A stretch of DNA of 19,989 bases, taken from positions 1 to 19,989 of the forward strand of contig JANYAJ010000141.1 in assembly GCA_025361385.1 (NCBI GenBank), written 5' to 3'. Numbering within the stretch: position 1 is the first letter of the stretch; each line of letters begins with the position of its first letter. This document shows positions 1 through 8,095 of the stretch, piece after piece. The position numbers and the translations under genes are program-made. The notes under the pieces are model-generated. The model saw only the letters and a list, made by a program, of their open reading frames with translations, ran no database searches and had not been told where the DNA came from. The stretch is from Nitrospira sp. Its GTDB lineage: Bacteria; Nitrospirota; Nitrospiria; Nitrospirales; Nitrospiraceae.

Positions 1-1675
1 GTCCTCGCACATCCAATCCCTTCATAATTGTGGCTTTGAATCCCAGTTCCCACCCCTGCGACCTCGCGTCCGCAACATTGATGGGGCAGAATCCGAACGA
101 GGACGCGGGACATAGCGGAGTGAAACTGGAGGCAAATTGGATGAGATCCCGAAACCGGTTCCAGAAATAGCCCGCGTTGAGTTGCACGCGCCCCTGGAAC
201 AGACTCTGATCGACTCCGACATCCATGCTCTTGCTCTTTTCCGGTTTCAGATTGGGATTACCAAACCCTTGGAAGAAGAGATCATTCATCGTCGGGGCCT
301 TGAACCCGGTAGCATAGCTGGCTCGAAACTTGGTGCCGGTCTCCTTCACCAGATAGCCTGCAGTTGCCCGATAAGTGGTGGCATCGCCGAACACATTGTA
401 ACTATCCTGGCGGACTCCGCCCGTCACGAATAGGCGATCCCAGAGATTCAGCTGCGCCTGGGCATATCCGGCATTCGACGAGATGAGTTTAGTCGGCTGC
501 GCCGCGCCGAAGAACCCCGATGCATCACCCTGCTCTTCTCGAAACTGATAGCCGCCGGTTATCAGCAGCGGCTTACCCACCTGAAAATTATGCTGCCATT
601 CAAGTCGACGGTTCAATACTTCCAGATCGCTCGAAAATGGGGAAAAACAGGTGCCAAAATTAGGAAAACAGGAATTGGGATTGGCAGTGATAAATTGCTT
701 GGTATTAAGATTATACCCGGCATTTCCGCTCACACTTTGCAATCGTTCATTGGCCTGGGCCACAGTGAGTTTCTGCGTCCACCACGACGTCAATGGTTGT
801 TCGTAGGAGGCGCTGAGAGTTAGATTACGATTCGATTGTCTCGCACCGAACACGTCAGCAGGCGTGCCGCTATCCGCAAATCCGTCGAAGCTGACATCCG
901 AGTTATACCAGCGAGCGTTGAACTCCAACCGTCCGTCCTTGGGCAGTGAGACACCGAGCTTTCCAGAACCCTGCCAGTTATGATATCCGTCCCGCTCAAA
1001 CGCCCCACGGCGATAATTAACCGCCGAAAAACTGCTCGTGTCCCAACGCGAGATCGATCCGGAAAAGTCGAACGGTCCCTTCGCGCCGGATGCCGAAGCG
1101 CCTTCACGCAGGCTTGCAAAGGAGCCATATTCCATGAAGGTGCTCGCAGTGGGTTTGCCAGCTCCTTTTTTGGTGTAAATATTGATGACCCCGCCGACGG
1201 CATCGGATCCATACAGCATACTTTGCGCCCCACGGAGAATCTCGATACGATCAATGTTCTCCGTCGTTAAGTTCGCAAAGTCATACGTGCCCGTCGTTGG
1301 ACTATTGACGATGACTCCGTCAATCAACACGAGTGTGTGTCTGGCAAAGGCTCCCCGCATCTTTACAGTGGCTTCAGTGCCGGGACCACCACTTGAGCTT
1401 GCGAAGACGCCCTGCGCAAGCCGCAACCCGTCAATGACGGTCTTGATTTTCTTGCGTTCTAATTCCTCTCCTGTGATGACCTCAACCGCGCTCGTGACTT
1501 GTTCGATTGGGAGAGGCGTTTTCGTCGCACTGACCACGACTTCCCGCGTCTCAATGGTGTCCATTTGGTCGGCGGACGCCACTTCGATGTCTGGGGCAGC
1601 ATGAACGGGAGAGCTCAGGACAAACAGGAGCAGCAGACACCACCACACACGACTAGAACGAAGAAACCACATCAT
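1..1675 (-). CDS. btuB: TonB-dependent outer-membrane cobalamin receptor, C-terminus cut by window edge
   Basis: This is an outer-membrane gated beta-barrel that takes up cobalamin using TonB energy. About 558 codons are visible; the frame is open to the left edge, so the last barrel strands are missing. The start is ATG at 1675, with AAGGGAG six bases upstream; a second ATG follows directly. Residues 1-26 form a signal peptide ending in VHA. A TonB-box-like stretch (ETREVVVSATKTP) lies near 42-54. The plug domain covers about 55-168, with LIDGVIVN, IEILRGAQSMLYGSDAVGGVINI and related conserved motifs. Two cysteine pairs (NSCFPNFGTC near 340 and PLCPASSFGFC near 535) probably form disulfides in surface loops. 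The cobalamin riboswitch directly upstream and the B12 ABC transporter genes next to it support B12 rather than a siderophore as substrate. The family is certain; the substrate is inferred from context. Confidence 0.88.
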   Translation of the reverse strand, partial: MMWFLRSSRVWWCLLLLFVLSSPVHAAPDIEVASADQMDTIETREVVVSATKTPLPIEQVTSAVEVITGEELERKKIKTVIDGLRLAQGVFASSSGGPGTEATVKMRGAFARHTLVLIDGVIVNSPTTGTYDFANLTTENIDRIEILRGAQSMLYGSDAVGGVINIYTKKGAGKPTASTFMEYGSFASLREGASASGAKGPFDFSGSISRWDTSSFSAVNYRRGAFERDGYHNWQGSGKLGVSLPKDGRLEFNARWYNSDVSFDGFADSGTPADVFGARQSNRNLTLSASYEQPLTSWWTQKLTVAQANERLQSVSGNAGYNLNTKQFITANPNSCFPNFGTCFSPFSSDLEVLNRRLEWQHNFQVGKPLLITGGYQFREEQGDASGFFGAAQPTKLISSNAGYAQAQLNLWDRLFVTGGVRQDSYNVFGDATTYRATAGYLVKETGTKFRASYATGFKAPTMNDLFFQGFGNPNLKPEKSKSMDVGVDQSLFQGRVQLNAGYFWNRFRDLIQFASSFTPLCPASSFGFCPINVADARSQGWELGFKATIMKGLDVRG

Positions 1676-1719
1676 AACGATCTCCCTTGTGCTCGAAGGG
1701 TTGAGTCGAATCAACTGCG

Positions 1720-1890
1720 GAATGGGTCTCCTGACTTGCGGATCGTCGTGTTTCTGCGCCTTCCCGTGTGCCAGGCACACAGTGGCTCAATGCAGAATTA
1801 CTCCCCGCTTACAGTGGCGGCACCGTGATGGATTTGCACCATCTTCCCCGTCACCCGCGTCGCTTCTCCAAAACGCCCTTTCTTAAATGG
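1720..1890 (-). promoter_or_regulatory. Cobalamin riboswitch upstream of btuB
   Basis: Read on the minus strand, the element carries the family hallmarks in order: GGGAAGATGGTGCAAATCCA, then CGGTGCCGCCACTGTAAGCG, then the B12 box AAGTCAGGAGACC at about 1725-1738. It ends about 45 bases before the btuB start. Between it and the Shine-Dalgarno site there is a weak hairpin (GTTGA/TCAAC arms) but no T-tract. Control is therefore more likely at translation than by termination. The outer limits are estimates, because the P1 helix was not folded computationally. Confidence 0.9.
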
Positions 1891-1950
1891 AAAATGGACC
1901 GCCCCCCTTGTCACGCACAGCCGGGCCGGGAACAGAACCCTGGCTGTCTT

Positions 1951-2826
1951 CTACTGTCGAACGATACTCATCGGCATCGTCACACGTGGCCTGCCCGTTT
2001 GGGGATGGGCGTCGACGACCACGTCACATCCATAGACCATCCGAAGCACATCAGGTCGAATGGTCTCCTCCGGCGAACCGATACGGCACAGCCCGCCGTC
2101 CTTGAGCATCAAGACCCGGTCGCAATACTGGCTCGCGACATTCAGATCGTGCGACACCAACACCACCGTCAGCCGTCGTTCTGTCCTGAGCCTCGCGATG
2201 AGCGAACAAATCTCGATCTGGTGATTGATGTCGAGAAACGCCGTCGGCTCGTCAAGAAGAAGGATCTTCGGCTCTTGCGCGAGCGCTCGCGCGATCATGA
2301 CACGTTGCCGTTCTCCGCCGGATAAGTCCGAGACCAGTCGGTCGGCCAGCGAGAGCACATCGGTGTCGACCATCGATTGGTGCGCACAGGCGAGATCGTT
2401 CGCGGTCTCATCTCCGATTCCCAGACTCCACCAACGAGTCGTCCGATGGGGGAACCGTCCCATCAATACGGTCTCGGCCACAGTAAACGGGAATACCTGT
2501 GCATATTCCTGCGGCACGACCGCGACCACACGGGCGATATCGGTTTGGCTCTGTTTCCGCAAGGAGAGACCGCCCAATCGTACATCGCCTTCGCCTGCCG
2601 GCAAGAGACCTGACAACACTTTCAAGAGCGAGGTCTTCCCGGACCCGTTAGGTCCCACAATGCCCAGAATCTCACCGGTATCGACGTGGAAGGAGAGATG
2701 ATCGAGGGTCCACATTCGCCCTCGCCCTTCCGACGTGCGGTATTGAAACGACAGTCCAAGGACCTCGATGGCAGGACTCTCCGTAGACAACCCGGAATGC
2801 GCGACGTCAATCTGGCCGGTCGTCAT
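1951..2826 (-). CDS. btuD: Cobalamin ABC transporter ATP-binding protein
   Basis: This is the cytoplasmic ATPase that drives B12 import through BtuC. The chosen start is ATG at 2826, one base after the TGA of btuC, which suggests translational coupling; the frame stays open to an ATG at 2880, but that would overlap btuC by more than 50 bases. The product is 291 aa. It has Walker A GPNGSGKT (58-65), Q-loop VVPQEY with Q106, signature LSGGERQ (168-174), Walker B ILLLDEPT (188-195) and the switch histidine in VLVSHD (H226). The sequence belongs to the BtuD/FecE/FepC class, which cannot be split by substrate from sequence alone. The two cobalamin riboswitches in this locus decide for B12. The next gene on this strand, btuB, has its own riboswitch. 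Confidence 0.88.
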   Translation of the reverse strand: MTTGQIDVAHSGLSTESPAIEVLGLSFQYRTSEGRGRMWTLDHLSFHVDTGEILGIVGPNGSGKTSLLKVLSGLLPAGEGDVRLGGLSLRKQSQTDIARVVAVVPQEYAQVFPFTVAETVLMGRFPHRTTRWWSLGIGDETANDLACAHQSMVDTDVLSLADRLVSDLSGGERQRVMIARALAQEPKILLLDEPTAFLDINHQIEICSLIARLRTERRLTVVLVSHDLNVASQYCDRVLMLKDGGLCRIGSPEETIRPDVLRMVYGCDVVVDAHPQTGRPRVTMPMSIVRQ

Positions 2827-2827
2827 C

Positions 2828-3904
2828 TCACAACATCCGATCTTTTCGCCAGAGAAGAAGATAGAGGAAAAATGGGCCACCGGCGAGCGCCGTCACAATG
2901 CCCACCGGTATTTCCGCGGGAGACATCATCGTCCGGGCGATCGTATCGGCCAGGGAGAGAAACATGCCTCCGACTAACGCCGACGCAGGCAGCAACAGCC
3001 GATGATCCGATCCGATGAGCAGGCGCACCGCATGCGGAACCACCATCCCGACGAACCCGATCATGCCGCTCACCGACACAATCGCACCGGTCAGGAGTGC
3101 CGTGAGCACAAAGAGCTGCTTCTTCACCCCCTCGGTCTCTATGCCCAGTGAACGAGCTGTTTCTTCCCCCAACGTGAGCACATTGAGCGACTGAGCCTTG
3201 TGCATGAGGACCCCAAGGACCACCACGACGTACATCAAAAAGACGCCTAATGCCGGATACCCCGGCGCGGTCAGCGATCCCATCAACCATGCCATCAGTC
3301 CCGCCGAACGATTCGGTTCCATGATTGACGTGATGAACATGATAAAGGCCGTCAGAATGGCATTCAAAATCACGCCGGCCAGCAACAAGCTATGAACCGG
3401 CAACCGGCCTTTTGACTGCGCCAGCCGATAGATCAGCACCAGTGCCAGCAGGCCTCCGGCAAATCCAAAGAGCGGGAGTACCGGCAGCAGCATGAAGGTG
3501 GAACCGATGCCAAACAGAATCGCCACCGAAACGCCCAGAGCAGATCCGCTCGACACACCCAACACATAGGGATCGGCTAACGGATTTCTCAGCAGGGCTT
3601 GAAGCGTGACACCGACCGCCGCCAGACTGGCCCCCACGAGAAAACCCATGAGCACTCGCGGGAAACGAATCTGCACCATGATGATCTCGGACGTGGCCAG
3701 ACTTGGAGAACCGACCTCGTCCCCACGCAACAGACGCGCGATCGCCGTCGCCACCGTTCCCATGCCGACCGACGTGGCGCCGAATTGCAGACACAACACC
3801 AAGACTGCCAGGCTCGCCAGCAGCAGTCCACCGATCACCACCACCCATCGCTGGACGGTCAGCACCGCGCCGGCCTGCGCCCATGATGCCACGATATCTG
3901 CCAT
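2828..3904 (-). CDS. btuC: Cobalamin ABC transporter permease, FecCD/BtuC family
   Basis: This is an inner-membrane permease of 358 aa, the usual length for BtuC/FecCD. It has about ten hydrophobic segments. The first starts near residue 21 (VVVIGGLLLASLAVLVLC). Family landmarks include RFPRVLMGFLVGASLAAVG, NPLADPYVLGVSSGSALG and GMIGFVGMVVPHAVRLLIGSDHR; the region around 215-275, with GEETARSLG, is the part that contacts the ATPase. The ATG at 3904 lies 12 bases after the btuF stop and has only a weak Shine-Dalgarno site (GAG). The gene ends one base before the btuD start. The order btuF-btuC-btuD under one riboswitch implies one transcript. Confidence 0.9.
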   Translation of the reverse strand: MADIVASWAQAGAVLTVQRWVVVIGGLLLASLAVLVLCLQFGATSVGMGTVATAIARLLRGDEVGSPSLATSEIIMVQIRFPRVLMGFLVGASLAAVGVTLQALLRNPLADPYVLGVSSGSALGVSVAILFGIGSTFMLLPVLPLFGFAGGLLALVLIYRLAQSKGRLPVHSLLLAGVILNAILTAFIMFITSIMEPNRSAGLMAWLMGSLTAPGYPALGVFLMYVVVVLGVLMHKAQSLNVLTLGEETARSLGIETEGVKKQLFVLTALLTGAIVSVSGMIGFVGMVVPHAVRLLIGSDHRLLLPASALVGGMFLSLADTIARTMMSPAEIPVGIVTALAGGPFFLYLLLWRKDRML

Positions 3905-3916
3905 ACGCTGTTCTCG

Positions 3917-4921
3917 TTATCGTTCGGTTCGACTGCCCGACGTGTTGTCCGGATGTAAAATTGCGGCGAGCGACTCAAGTCCCTGGGCGATGCGCGGACC
4001 AGGCCGGTTGAGCCAATCGGCTGAAATCTGGTGAAGCCTGCTGCGCTTCACTGCCGTCATCGTCGACCATTGACGCCAGGTCTGCTGCTCGCTCTCTGAG
4101 ATGCCTTCCGCTTTGCCGACAGGAAACACCAACACTTCCGGATCCTCTTGAAGCACAGACTCCATACTGAGCCGCGGATAGGGCGTGACGCTCTTGGCCG
4201 CGATATTGATGCCTCCGGCCATGCCAATCAGCTGATCGATGAAACTGCCAGGCCCGACGGTGATCAAAGGCTGGCTGTTCAGCACATAGAGCATCCGCAC
4301 TGGAGCTATTCCCTGAACGCGCTGCTGGATCGCAGCCACCTGTTGCCGAAGCTGCATGGCAACGGTATCCGCTTTTGCCGAATGTCCGACAATCCGTCCG
4401 AGCGTTTGAATGTGGACGAAAATCCCCTCAACATTCTTGTCGGCCAGGATGAACACGGGAATCTTCAACTGCTCAAGCTTGACGATGACATCGGGTTTAA
4501 GAAAATCGTTGGGCGCCACGACCAGATCAGGCTGGAGCGCCACCAACGTTTCCAAGTTCGGATTGGAGTAGCCGACTTTAGGCTTTGTCAACGCTTCGGG
4601 TGGGTAGTCGCAAAAGTCTGTGACGCCGACGAGCTGCGCCCCCGCCTCCATGGCAAACAGCATTTCCGTGATGCTGGGCGCCAGCGAGACGATTCGCGCG
4701 GGAGGTTTGGCAAAATACATCCGGCGGCCCGCATCATCGACATAGGCGCGTGCCGAGACGTTCGCCATAAACGGCATGCCGGTAAGGATGCCCTGCTGTC
4801 GACGTGCCATGCCCGACATCCCATCGTCTGTATTCGCGAAAGCGGCCATCGCCAGGACGAGTATTCCCATACTCGTCAACAGTCCAGACCGCCATCGACT
4901 ATGCCATGCAGAGGTGCGCAA
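3917..4921 (-). CDS. btuF: Periplasmic cobalamin-binding protein of the ABC transporter
   Basis: This protein captures B12 in the periplasm and delivers it to BtuCD. After a signal sequence, a leading region (about residues 30-60) comes before the periplasmic-binding fold. Conserved stretches are RIVSLAPSITEMLFAM, VGVTDFCDYPPEA and LVALQPDLVVAPNDF in the N-lobe, then GPGSFIDQLIGMAGGINIA in the C-lobe. The start is uncertain. TTG at 4921 has GGGGA eight bases upstream and gives an N-terminus with several arginines followed by a hydrophobic core (GILVLAMAAFA), a good signal peptide. The frame also allows TTG at 4936, but that codon lies inside a terminator stem, and ATG at 4870, which has a poor ribosome site and lacks the basic n-region. 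The gap to btuC is 12 bases. Confidence 0.87.
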   Translation of the reverse strand: MRTSAWHSRWRSGLLTSMGILVLAMAAFANTDDGMSGMARRQQGILTGMPFMANVSARAYVDDAGRRMYFAKPPARIVSLAPSITEMLFAMEAGAQLVGVTDFCDYPPEALTKPKVGYSNPNLETLVALQPDLVVAPNDFLKPDVIVKLEQLKIPVFILADKNVEGIFVHIQTLGRIVGHSAKADTVAMQLRQQVAAIQQRVQGIAPVRMLYVLNSQPLITVGPGSFIDQLIGMAGGINIAAKSVTPYPRLSMESVLQEDPEVLVFPVGKAEGISESEQQTWRQWSTMTAVKRSRLHQISADWLNRPGPRIAQGLESLAAILHPDNTSGSRTER

Positions 4922-4958
4922 ATAAAAAATCCCCAAGGCCTGACAGACCCTGAGGATT
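4921..4958 (-). terminator. Intrinsic terminator of the btuF riboswitch
   Basis: On the minus strand a 15-bp stem (AATCCTCAGGGTCTG against CAGGCCTTGGGGATT, with a few G-U pairs) is followed by TTTTTTATTT. It lies after the B12 box and just before btuF, where an attenuator belongs. Its 3' arm also contains GGGGA, the probable ribosome site for the TTG at 4921. Folding would therefore stop transcription and also hide the ribosome site. Confidence 0.82.
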
Positions 4959-5014
4959 GCTCCCGCAACTCATCCTCGCCAATTCCCCAGCCCACGAGGG
5001 AACGTCGGTCAACT

Positions 5015-5175
5015 ATCCTGGGAGGTCTTCTGGCTTATGGTTCATCCTACTCCCCGTACCTTCCCATCCGCCGAAGCGAACAGTGGCATTTACGGGTTTC
5101 GTCCCCATTTACAGCGGCGGGACCGCGAGGGACTTGCACCCTCTTCCCTGACCCAGGAGTCACAATGTGGAGGGC
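5015..5175 (-). promoter_or_regulatory. Cobalamin riboswitch upstream of btuFCD
   Basis: On the minus strand the element shows GGGAAGAGGGTGCAAGTCCC, then GCGGTCCCGCCGCTGTAAA, then the B12 box ATAAGCCAGAAGACC at about 5023-5038. These match the cobalamin riboswitch consensus in order and spacing. It starts a few bases after the predicted transcription start, and an intrinsic terminator follows about 65 bases after the B12 box. It is therefore a transcriptional OFF switch. The ends are approximate. Confidence 0.92.
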
Positions 5176-5176
5176 A

Positions 5177-5205
5177 CTCTAGGAGACAAGGAAGAAGGTT
5201 GTCAA
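5177..5205 (-). promoter_or_regulatory. Predicted sigma-70 promoter for btuFCD
   Basis: A perfect -35 hexamer TTGACA (5200-5205) stands 17 bases from CTAGAG (5177-5182), a weak -10. The predicted start falls near 5170, exactly where the riboswitch begins. The position supports the call; the -10 match is poor. Confidence 0.5.
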
Positions 5206-5412
5206 GTTCATTAATGTCCGTTCGACCGTCCTCTCATCATCTTCTGACATCTCGCCGATCCGAATCCTCTGGCAAAGGGAGCGAAAGACCGAGGTTTTTC
5301 GGGCCGCCTCCCGGCATAGCCCTTGCTCACCTCTGTCCTATATGACGATCCCATGGGACATAGCGGCTCCGGTGAATGACCGGCCCAACATGCAACTTCT
5401 ACTTACGTATCT

Positions 5413-6840
5413 ATGAAACAGCTGATCATTGGCGTTCTTATCCTCTGGGCCTTCTTCCAAATTTCAGGCCTGATCTGGTCCTCGAAAGGGCAACCGCCCA
5501 GCCCTGCCTTCACTCGCCTCCTGGAACCGCCGCAACAGCGTCTCGTCGATCCCTATGAGAATGGCTATTTCTATTTGCTCGGTTTTGCCTCAGCTGCGAC
5601 GCTCGATCCCGCCAAGACGGGGCATGAAATATGGATTGAAACCAACGTCGCTCCAAGCAGCAACGAATTCAACTATGACAAGCCTGGACGTGCGGAACTG
5701 CAGATTCGGCTCCCTGTCGAACAGATTCTTCCTTCCTGGAACGCCGAGAGCCCGATGACTGAGTTCCGGAATATGCAGGCATGGTTCCACCAGATGACCG
5801 GTCGCGACCGGACCCTTCTGACACGATACGAGCGATGGCTCTCGATGCCGTTCGAAGACATGGGATTCGCGCACCGTGGCACGCCGCGCTTTGCCGAAAT
5901 ATTTCTCGCCCATCGCCTCTACATCGCCGACGGATTTTCCAGCCAGACAGTCCTGGGCATGCACCGGATGACGCAAGACCTTCGTATGTGGCGACATATC
6001 CTTCGAGAGGCCACCACCATCGCCACCAAAGTCATGGCGCAAATCGTCATCATCGACGATCTCCACCTGCTCTCGACCTTATTGTCGCAAGCAACCGTCG
6101 ACAAAACCGTCCTGGCGATGACTCCCAACATCGCGCCCCCACTGACGGCAACTGAGTCGTCGCTCCGCTGGCCGCTACAACATCAATTTACACTTGGCGT
6201 CCAGGCCGACCGCACAGGCACATCCATCACGAAACGGCCGTCCGAATCTCTCCTGACACCCCAGCAATGGCTGGCAGGTGCCGCCCGTCTACCGGAACAG
6301 GCCTTTGATCGAATCGCACATCCACCGGGCCGCTCGCTGGTCGGCATCCCGTTACAAACGCGAGAGACCTGGGAAATGTACGCGACGTACTACGATGCGA
6401 TCATCCATGCGACAGAAGCTGGGCAGACGGCCTTACCCACACTCCGCGGGCTTTCTGGAACCGCACGCCAAGGCATGGCTGAAAGCCTCCTCAATACCAC
6501 TCCTTTCGAGCCTGACTGGGCCCCCTTCCACTATCAGCTGAAGGAGACTGATGCCAGGCTGCGGCTCGCCTCATTACAGGTCGTCTTGCGGCGACCGAGC
6601 GCACAAACCACCGTGCCGAATCGACTCGCGGAAGCCGGCTCGTCCTATTACGACCCATTTAGCGGATTACCGATGTTGTGGAGCCCGACGCAGCAGAGGA
6701 TCTATAGCGTGGGGAAAGACCGGTTCGACGATGGTGGCGACCAGAGTTTCGATGTCAGTGTTCCTGCCATGGTCAGCCTCGCACCTGCAACCAAAGAATT
6801 GCAGGCATCTCCTCCAACCCGCCGCTCTGTCCGCCACTAA
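5413..6840 (+). CDS. Membrane-anchored hypothetical protein with C-terminal DPFSG/DDGG module
   Basis: This is a protein of 475 aa without a name I recognise. Residues 3-22 form one hydrophobic segment at the N-terminus, with no clear signal peptidase site, so the protein is probably anchored in the inner membrane with its bulk in the periplasm. Most of the sequence is soluble and lacks a known catalytic motif. Near the C-terminus (about 412-443) it has YYDPFSGLPMLW followed by YSVGKDRFDDGG. This pattern recurs at the ends of many uncharacterised proteins and of pseudopilin-like proteins. No good ribosome site precedes ATG 5413; I chose it because it keeps the membrane segment. The gene is divergent from the btu operon, and a 121-bp structured repeat begins 30 bases after its stop. 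Confidence 0.72.
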   Translation: MKQLIIGVLILWAFFQISGLIWSSKGQPPSPAFTRLLEPPQQRLVDPYENGYFYLLGFASAATLDPAKTGHEIWIETNVAPSSNEFNYDKPGRAELQIRLPVEQILPSWNAESPMTEFRNMQAWFHQMTGRDRTLLTRYERWLSMPFEDMGFAHRGTPRFAEIFLAHRLYIADGFSSQTVLGMHRMTQDLRMWRHILREATTIATKVMAQIVIIDDLHLLSTLLSQATVDKTVLAMTPNIAPPLTATESSLRWPLQHQFTLGVQADRTGTSITKRPSESLLTPQQWLAGAARLPEQAFDRIAHPPGRSLVGIPLQTRETWEMYATYYDAIIHATEAGQTALPTLRGLSGTARQGMAESLLNTTPFEPDWAPFHYQLKETDARLRLASLQVVLRRPSAQTTVPNRLAEAGSSYYDPFSGLPMLWSPTQQRIYSVGKDRFDDGGDQSFDVSVPAMVSLAPATKELQASPPTRRSVRH

Positions 6841-6870
6841 CGCATCGCGGCAACACATTCTCACTTTCCC

Positions 6871-6991
6871 GGATGCTCAAAATGTTCGTCCAGCAAGGCC
6901 GCAGGCGAGTCGACACCGGAGGCGTACCCTCAGGGGTACGTTGAGGATTTCGATGAGCCGAGAACGAAGCTGGCGGACGTTTTCAGCAACC
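6871..6991 (+). repeat. 121-bp structured intergenic repeat, copy A
   Basis: This copy is almost the same as 12098-12218 read on the minus strand. The central stretch of about 80 bases (CAGCAAGGCCGCAGGCGAGT through AACGAAGCTGG) differs at one base. The ends, GGATGCTCAAAATG and CGTTTTCAGCAACC, are imperfect inverted repeats and pair into a stem of about 22 bp that closes the element. Inside is a second hairpin, GCGTACCC-TCAG-GGGTACGT. The copy fills the space between two convergent genes. Confidence 0.85.
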
Positions 6992-6997
6992 TACCTC

Positions 6998-7255
6998 CTA
7001 TCGATACCGCAATTTGAGCACCAATATCGCCCCCGTCAGTATCAGCGTTACCGCATTGGTCAAGATAATCGGCCAGGACTGGAGCACCAGTCCATAGAGA
7101 AACCAGAGGCAGACACCTGACGTAAAAATCGCCAGCATGCCCAGCGAGACATCGCCCGCAGACTTTGAGGTCCAGGTCTTCTGCAGTTGGGGCCAGAAGG
7201 CACAGGTCGTCAACGTTCCTGCTGCAAAACCCAACAGATCGATTCCCGTCATCAT
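6998..7255 (-). CDS. SemiSWEET-like PQ-loop transporter
   Basis: This is a small membrane protein of 85 aa with three predicted membrane helices, the size and layout of bacterial SemiSWEET sugar transporters, which work as dimers. The first helix carries the PQ motif in FWPQLQKTWTSKSAGDVS, a strong family signature. The frame stays open to 7402, but ATG 7255 has GGAG five bases upstream and starts just before the first helix. The substrate cannot be told from sequence. It is divergent from rpmB, and a structured repeat lies right after its stop. Confidence 0.85.
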   Translation of the reverse strand: MMTGIDLLGFAAGTLTTCAFWPQLQKTWTSKSAGDVSLGMLAIFTSGVCLWFLYGLVLQSWPIILTNAVTLILTGAILVLKLRYR

Positions 7256-7316
7256 TCCGTCTCCATTCGCAATCCCGACATTCCCGAAGAACCGCCCCTG
7301 CTTCCCCCCAACCTGC

Positions 7317-7346
7317 TTGTCAAGACCGATGGCCCTGTGGTACATT
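7317..7346 (+). promoter_or_regulatory. Possible sigma-70 promoter for rpmB
   Basis: TTGTCA (7317-7322) and TACATT (7341-7346) are 18 bases apart and lie about 50 bases before the rpmB start. Each hexamer is one or two bases from consensus. Moderate support only. Confidence 0.4.
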
Positions 7347-7395
7347 CGCCCGTTCGCAATATTGTCTTGATTCGACCAGATGAAGGAGTGCACCC

Positions 7396-7587
7396 GTGGC
7401 ATTTACATGCGACCTCTGCGATAAACGACGCCAATCCGGCAATAACATCAGTCACGCCAATAACAAGACCAAGCGGATCTTCAAGCCCAATCTCCAGCCA
7501 GTTCGGGCCTTGATCGACGGTCAGCCAAAACGCCTTCGAGTCTGCACTCGCTGCCTTCGCAGCGGCAAAGTCATCAAAGCCGTATAG
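7396..7587 (+). CDS. rpmB: 50S ribosomal protein bL28
   Basis: This is a ribosomal large-subunit protein of 63 aa, short as usual for this family. It starts with GTG at 7396, seven bases after GAAGGAG. The N-terminus [20 protein letters not shown] and the region [14 protein letters not shown] are typical of bL28. Two CxxC pairs (C5/C8 and C52/C55) make it the zinc-binding form. It appears to be a single-gene transcript with a hairpin after the stop. Confidence 0.96.
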   Translation: MAFTCDLCDKRRQSGNNISHANNKTKRIFKPNLQPVRALIDGQPKRLRVCTRCLRSGKVIKAV

Positions 7588-7595
7588 CAGACGCT

Positions 7596-7622
7596 GAACA
7601 AGACCGCTAGCCTGTCTTGTTC
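7596..7622 (+). terminator. Hairpin after rpmB, possible terminator
   Basis: A perfect 9-bp stem (GAACAAGAC / GTCTTGTTC) with a 9-base loop sits 8 bases after the rpmB stop. No T-tract follows, so it may end transcription poorly or only protect the 3' end of the mRNA. Confidence 0.45.
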
Positions 7623-7752
7623 ATGTGGTTACTCGGTCTGTCGAGCTATCTGGTTGAATGAAACGAACCAGGTTGTCCAGACAGGCCGAGCTTGCCCCGG
7701 AACGCACCTTCCGTCGAACGGCTCCCATGCCAGGATAGTTTCCACGAAGACG

Positions 7753-8067
7753 CTATGGAGCCGACCAGATCACGCGGCCGCTCTGATCGGACAACTTCAC
7801 GGCAAACCGATCGTCGGGCGACAGGGCCAGCGTCCGATTCCCGTCACGGCTCATCAGCACCAGACCGACCTCGCCGTTCTTATCAAGTCCCAATCCAGCT
7901 CGTGCCTTTCCAGTCTGATCCAGCAGGAGAAACTCTTCCGCATTGACCCCATTCGTCTTCTGCGCCTTTGCAGATACGGGGGCCAGCCACCAACCGCTGA
8001 CGGCTCCACCAATGATACTTCCGACAAACGCCACGACGACTAAGAACACAAATTGGCCTCGGCTCAC
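7753..8067 (-). CDS. Small hypothetical protein with one N-terminal membrane segment
   Basis: The product is 104 aa. GTG at 8067 is the preferred start because GAGGAGG lies five bases upstream; the frame runs further up but has no ribosome site there and would overlap the preceding gene. Residues 6-27 form one membrane segment (FVFLVVVAFVGSIIGGAVSGWW). The rest looks like short beta strands with repeated turns: LLLDQTGKARAGLGLDKNG, then VLMSRDGNRTLALSPDD, then VKLSDQSGRVIW. I do not recognise a function. It lies 28 bases after the small lipoprotein gene and is probably co-transcribed with it. Confidence 0.72.
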   Translation of the reverse strand: MSRGQFVFLVVVAFVGSIIGGAVSGWWLAPVSAKAQKTNGVNAEEFLLLDQTGKARAGLGLDKNGEVGLVLMSRDGNRTLALSPDDRFAVKLSDQSGRVIWSAP

Positions 8068-8095
8068 AGTGCCTCCTCGTTGATATCGCACAGGG

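Noticed and set aside
820..1604. Several ORFs of 96-144 codons opposite to or out of frame with btuB
   Set aside because: The btuB frame is continuous with full family motifs through this region; the others are shadows of it.
2827..2880. Longer btuD start at 2880
   Set aside because: It would overlap btuC by over 50 bases; the ATG one base after the btuC stop fits the family length.
4148..5182. A 344-codon plus-strand ORF across btuF and its leader
   Set aside because: It is the antisense shadow of btuF and passes through a riboswitch and terminator; its composition is not protein-like.
7256..7402. Longer N-terminus for the SemiSWEET-like protein
   Set aside because: The extension would overlap rpmB and its promoter, and the usual family start with a ribosome site lies at 7255.
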